From Oscillospiraceae bacterium (GTDB lineage: Bacteria > Bacillota > Clostridia > Oscillospirales > Ruminococcaceae), in assembly GCA_017394475.1 (NCBI GenBank), contig JAFPYQ010000067.1, positions 1-6,435 on the forward strand: a stretch of 6,435 nt of DNA, read 5' to 3'. The notes beneath the pieces were generated by a model. It was given only the letters and a program-made list of their open reading frames with translations. It was not told the origin of the DNA and ran no database searches. Below are positions 5,154 to 6,435 of this stretch, in pieces. A program made the translations under genes and the position numbers. How positions within the stretch are numbered: the first letter of the stretch is position 1; the number at the start of each line of letters is the position of its first letter.

Positions 5154-6435
5154 ATGACACTTAAGGAACTCGGGGCAGGAGACTGTGCCGTTATAACATC
5201 TGTCGGAGGAGAAGGTGCGCTCCGACAGCATTTTCTTGATATGGGAGTGATACCCGGGACGGCAATAAAGATGCTCAAAGCCGCGCCTATGGGAGATCCC
5301 GTAGAATATGAGATACACGGCTATTCTCTGACGCTGAGGCTCGATGATGCCGCGAAGATCGGCATAACCGAAGATGCATCGGAAACAGAGGCCGATGACG
5401 GCAGTCTGCCCGATGAGGCTAAGACAAAGCATCCCAGACTGGGTGAGCAGAGTGCACATTTAAAGAGCGACGGCGAACCGGTCAATACGGGAAAGCTCAC
5501 CTTTGCACTGGTGGGCAATCAGAACAGCGGCAAGACCACGCTGTTCAACACTCTCACAGGCTCGGATCAGCATGTGGGCAACTTCCCCGGCGTTACAGTT
5601 GACCGCAAGGACGGCGTTATCAGAGGTTATCCCGATACTATGGTGACAGACCTGCCGGGCATATATTCCATGTCCCCCTACAGCCCGGAGGAGATAGTTT
5701 CAAGGCGATTCGTCCTCGATGACAAGCCTATGGCTATCATCAACATAGTCGATGCCACCAATATCGAGAGGAACCTGTACCTCACCATGCAGCTCATCGA
5801 AATGGACGTGCCTATGGTGGTGGCTCTCAATATGATGGATGAGCTCACAGGCAACGGCGGCAGTGTGGATATAAACAAGATGGAGGAAATGCTGGGCGTC
5901 CCGGTAGTCCCCATTTCAGCGGCACTGAACAAGGGCGTTGACGAACTGGTGGAACACGCGGTGCATATCGCCCGCTATGATGAAAGACCTGTGCGGCAGG
6001 ATCTGTGCGACAAGAAGCGCCACGGCGGTGCTGTGCACAGATGCCTCCACGGCATGATACACCTTATAGAGGACAATGCAAAAGATGCGGGGCTCCCCGT
6101 CAGGTTTGCCGCAAGCAAGCTCTGTGAAGGGGATGAACTTATACTTGACAAGCTCGCCCTTGATGACGGGCAGAAAGCGGTCATAGAGCAGATGATAGCC
6201 CAGATGGAAAAGGAACGGGGCCTCGACCGCAGTGCTGCCATAGCGGATATGCGCTTTGATTTCATAGGTAAGGTCTGCCGCAGGACGGTGAAAAAGCCCG
6301 GAGAGAGCAAGGAGAGCATCAGGAGCCGCGGCATAGACAGCATACTTACGGGAAAATATACTGCCATACCCATCTTTGTGCTGATAATCGCGGCTGTATG
6401 CTTCCTCACCTTCAATGTTATAGGTGCCTTTTTGC
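5154..6435 (+). CDS. feoB: FeoA-FeoB fusion, ferrous iron transporter (N-terminal 427 residues; 3' end beyond window)
   Basis: The open frame runs without a stop to the right edge. Residues 1 to about 72 are a FeoA domain (SH3-like; M-T-L-K-E-L-G start, then R-Q-H-F-L-D-M-G-V-I-P-G at 24-35). A polar, acidic linker (about 73-115) joins it to the FeoB G domain. The GTPase motifs are visible: G1 G-N-Q-N-S-G-K-T (121-128), G2 around T148 in N-F-P-G-V-T-V, G3 D-L-P-G (166-169), G4 N-M-M-D (226-229) and G5 near S255-A-A. A helical region follows, and the first membrane segment starts near residue 404 (I-P-I-F-V-L-I-I-A-A-V), where the window ends. FeoB imports Fe2+ across the inner membrane; FeoA is its cytoplasmic partner, and fusions of the two are known in Firmicutes and Bacteroidetes. 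GGGAG at 5142-5146, 7 bases before the ATG, supports the start. The remaining FeoB membrane core cannot be seen. Confidence 0.93.
   Translation, partial: MTLKELGAGDCAVITSVGGEGALRQHFLDMGVIPGTAIKMLKAAPMGDPVEYEIHGYSLTLRLDDAAKIGITEDASETEADDGSLPDEAKTKHPRLGEQSAHLKSDGEPVNTGKLTFALVGNQNSGKTTLFNTLTGSDQHVGNFPGVTVDRKDGVIRGYPDTMVTDLPGIYSMSPYSPEEIVSRRFVLDDKPMAIINIVDATNIERNLYLTMQLIEMDVPMVVALNMMDELTGNGGSVDINKMEEMLGVPVVPISAALNKGVDELVEHAVHIARYDERPVRQDLCDKKRHGGAVHRCLHGMIHLIEDNAKDAGLPVRFAASKLCEGDELILDKLALDDGQKAVIEQMIAQMEKERGLDRSAAIADMRFDFIGKVCRRTVKKPGESKESIRSRGIDSILTGKYTAIPIFVLIIAAVCFLTFNVIGAFL

Noticed and set aside
5975..6415. Minus-strand open frame of 146 codons opposite feoB
   Set aside because: The plus-strand frame has all FeoA and FeoB GTPase motifs; the antisense frame is rich in Ser, Arg and Met as expected for a shadow.

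Overview
The window looks like chromosome of an anaerobic, fibre-degrading Firmicute of the Ruminococcus type. This is inferred from gene content, not from a marker gene: a GH43 hemicellulase, a FeoA-FeoB fusion, multi-domain cyclic-di-GMP enzymes, consensus sigma-A promoters and GGAGG-like ribosome binding sites. Base composition is moderate in the genes and AT-rich in the promoters. No RNA gene, CRISPR array, insertion sequence or integrase is visible, and nothing suggests a recent insertion.

Layout: (1) 1-265, minus strand: the first 88 codons of a glycoside hydrolase family 43 protein that runs off the left edge. (2) 266-541: a divergent intergenic region with two good, oppositely facing promoters (308-336 minus, 480-508 plus) and short dyads. 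(3) 542-2731, plus: a soluble 729-residue diguanylate cyclase made of four tandem PAS-like sensory repeats and a C-terminal GGDEF domain. (4) 2746-5034, plus, 14 bases downstream: a 762-residue membrane protein with seven TM segments, PAS, a degenerate GGDEF (EGDTF) and an EAL domain with all catalytic residues, so a likely c-di-GMP phosphodiesterase. (5) 5035-5153: a gap holding three successive inverted repeats. (6) 5154-6435, plus: a FeoA-FeoB fusion, a ferrous iron transporter, cut by the right edge just after its first membrane segment.

How the genes fit together: genes 3 and 4 probably form one operon from the promoter at 480-508. They supply opposing activities, synthesis and breakdown of c-di-GMP, under different sensors: a soluble repeat array and a membrane 7TM/PAS module. 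The divergent GH43 gene shares the control region, so joint regulation of hemicellulose use and c-di-GMP signalling is possible but unproven. The feo gene is co-directional, but the hairpins before it suggest termination, attenuation or separate control.

The points most worth a second look are the four-fold repeat sensor array with a divergent first copy, the cyclase/phosphodiesterase pairing, and the structured leader of feoAB. I did not find a clearly new type of system; these are unusual arrangements of known families.
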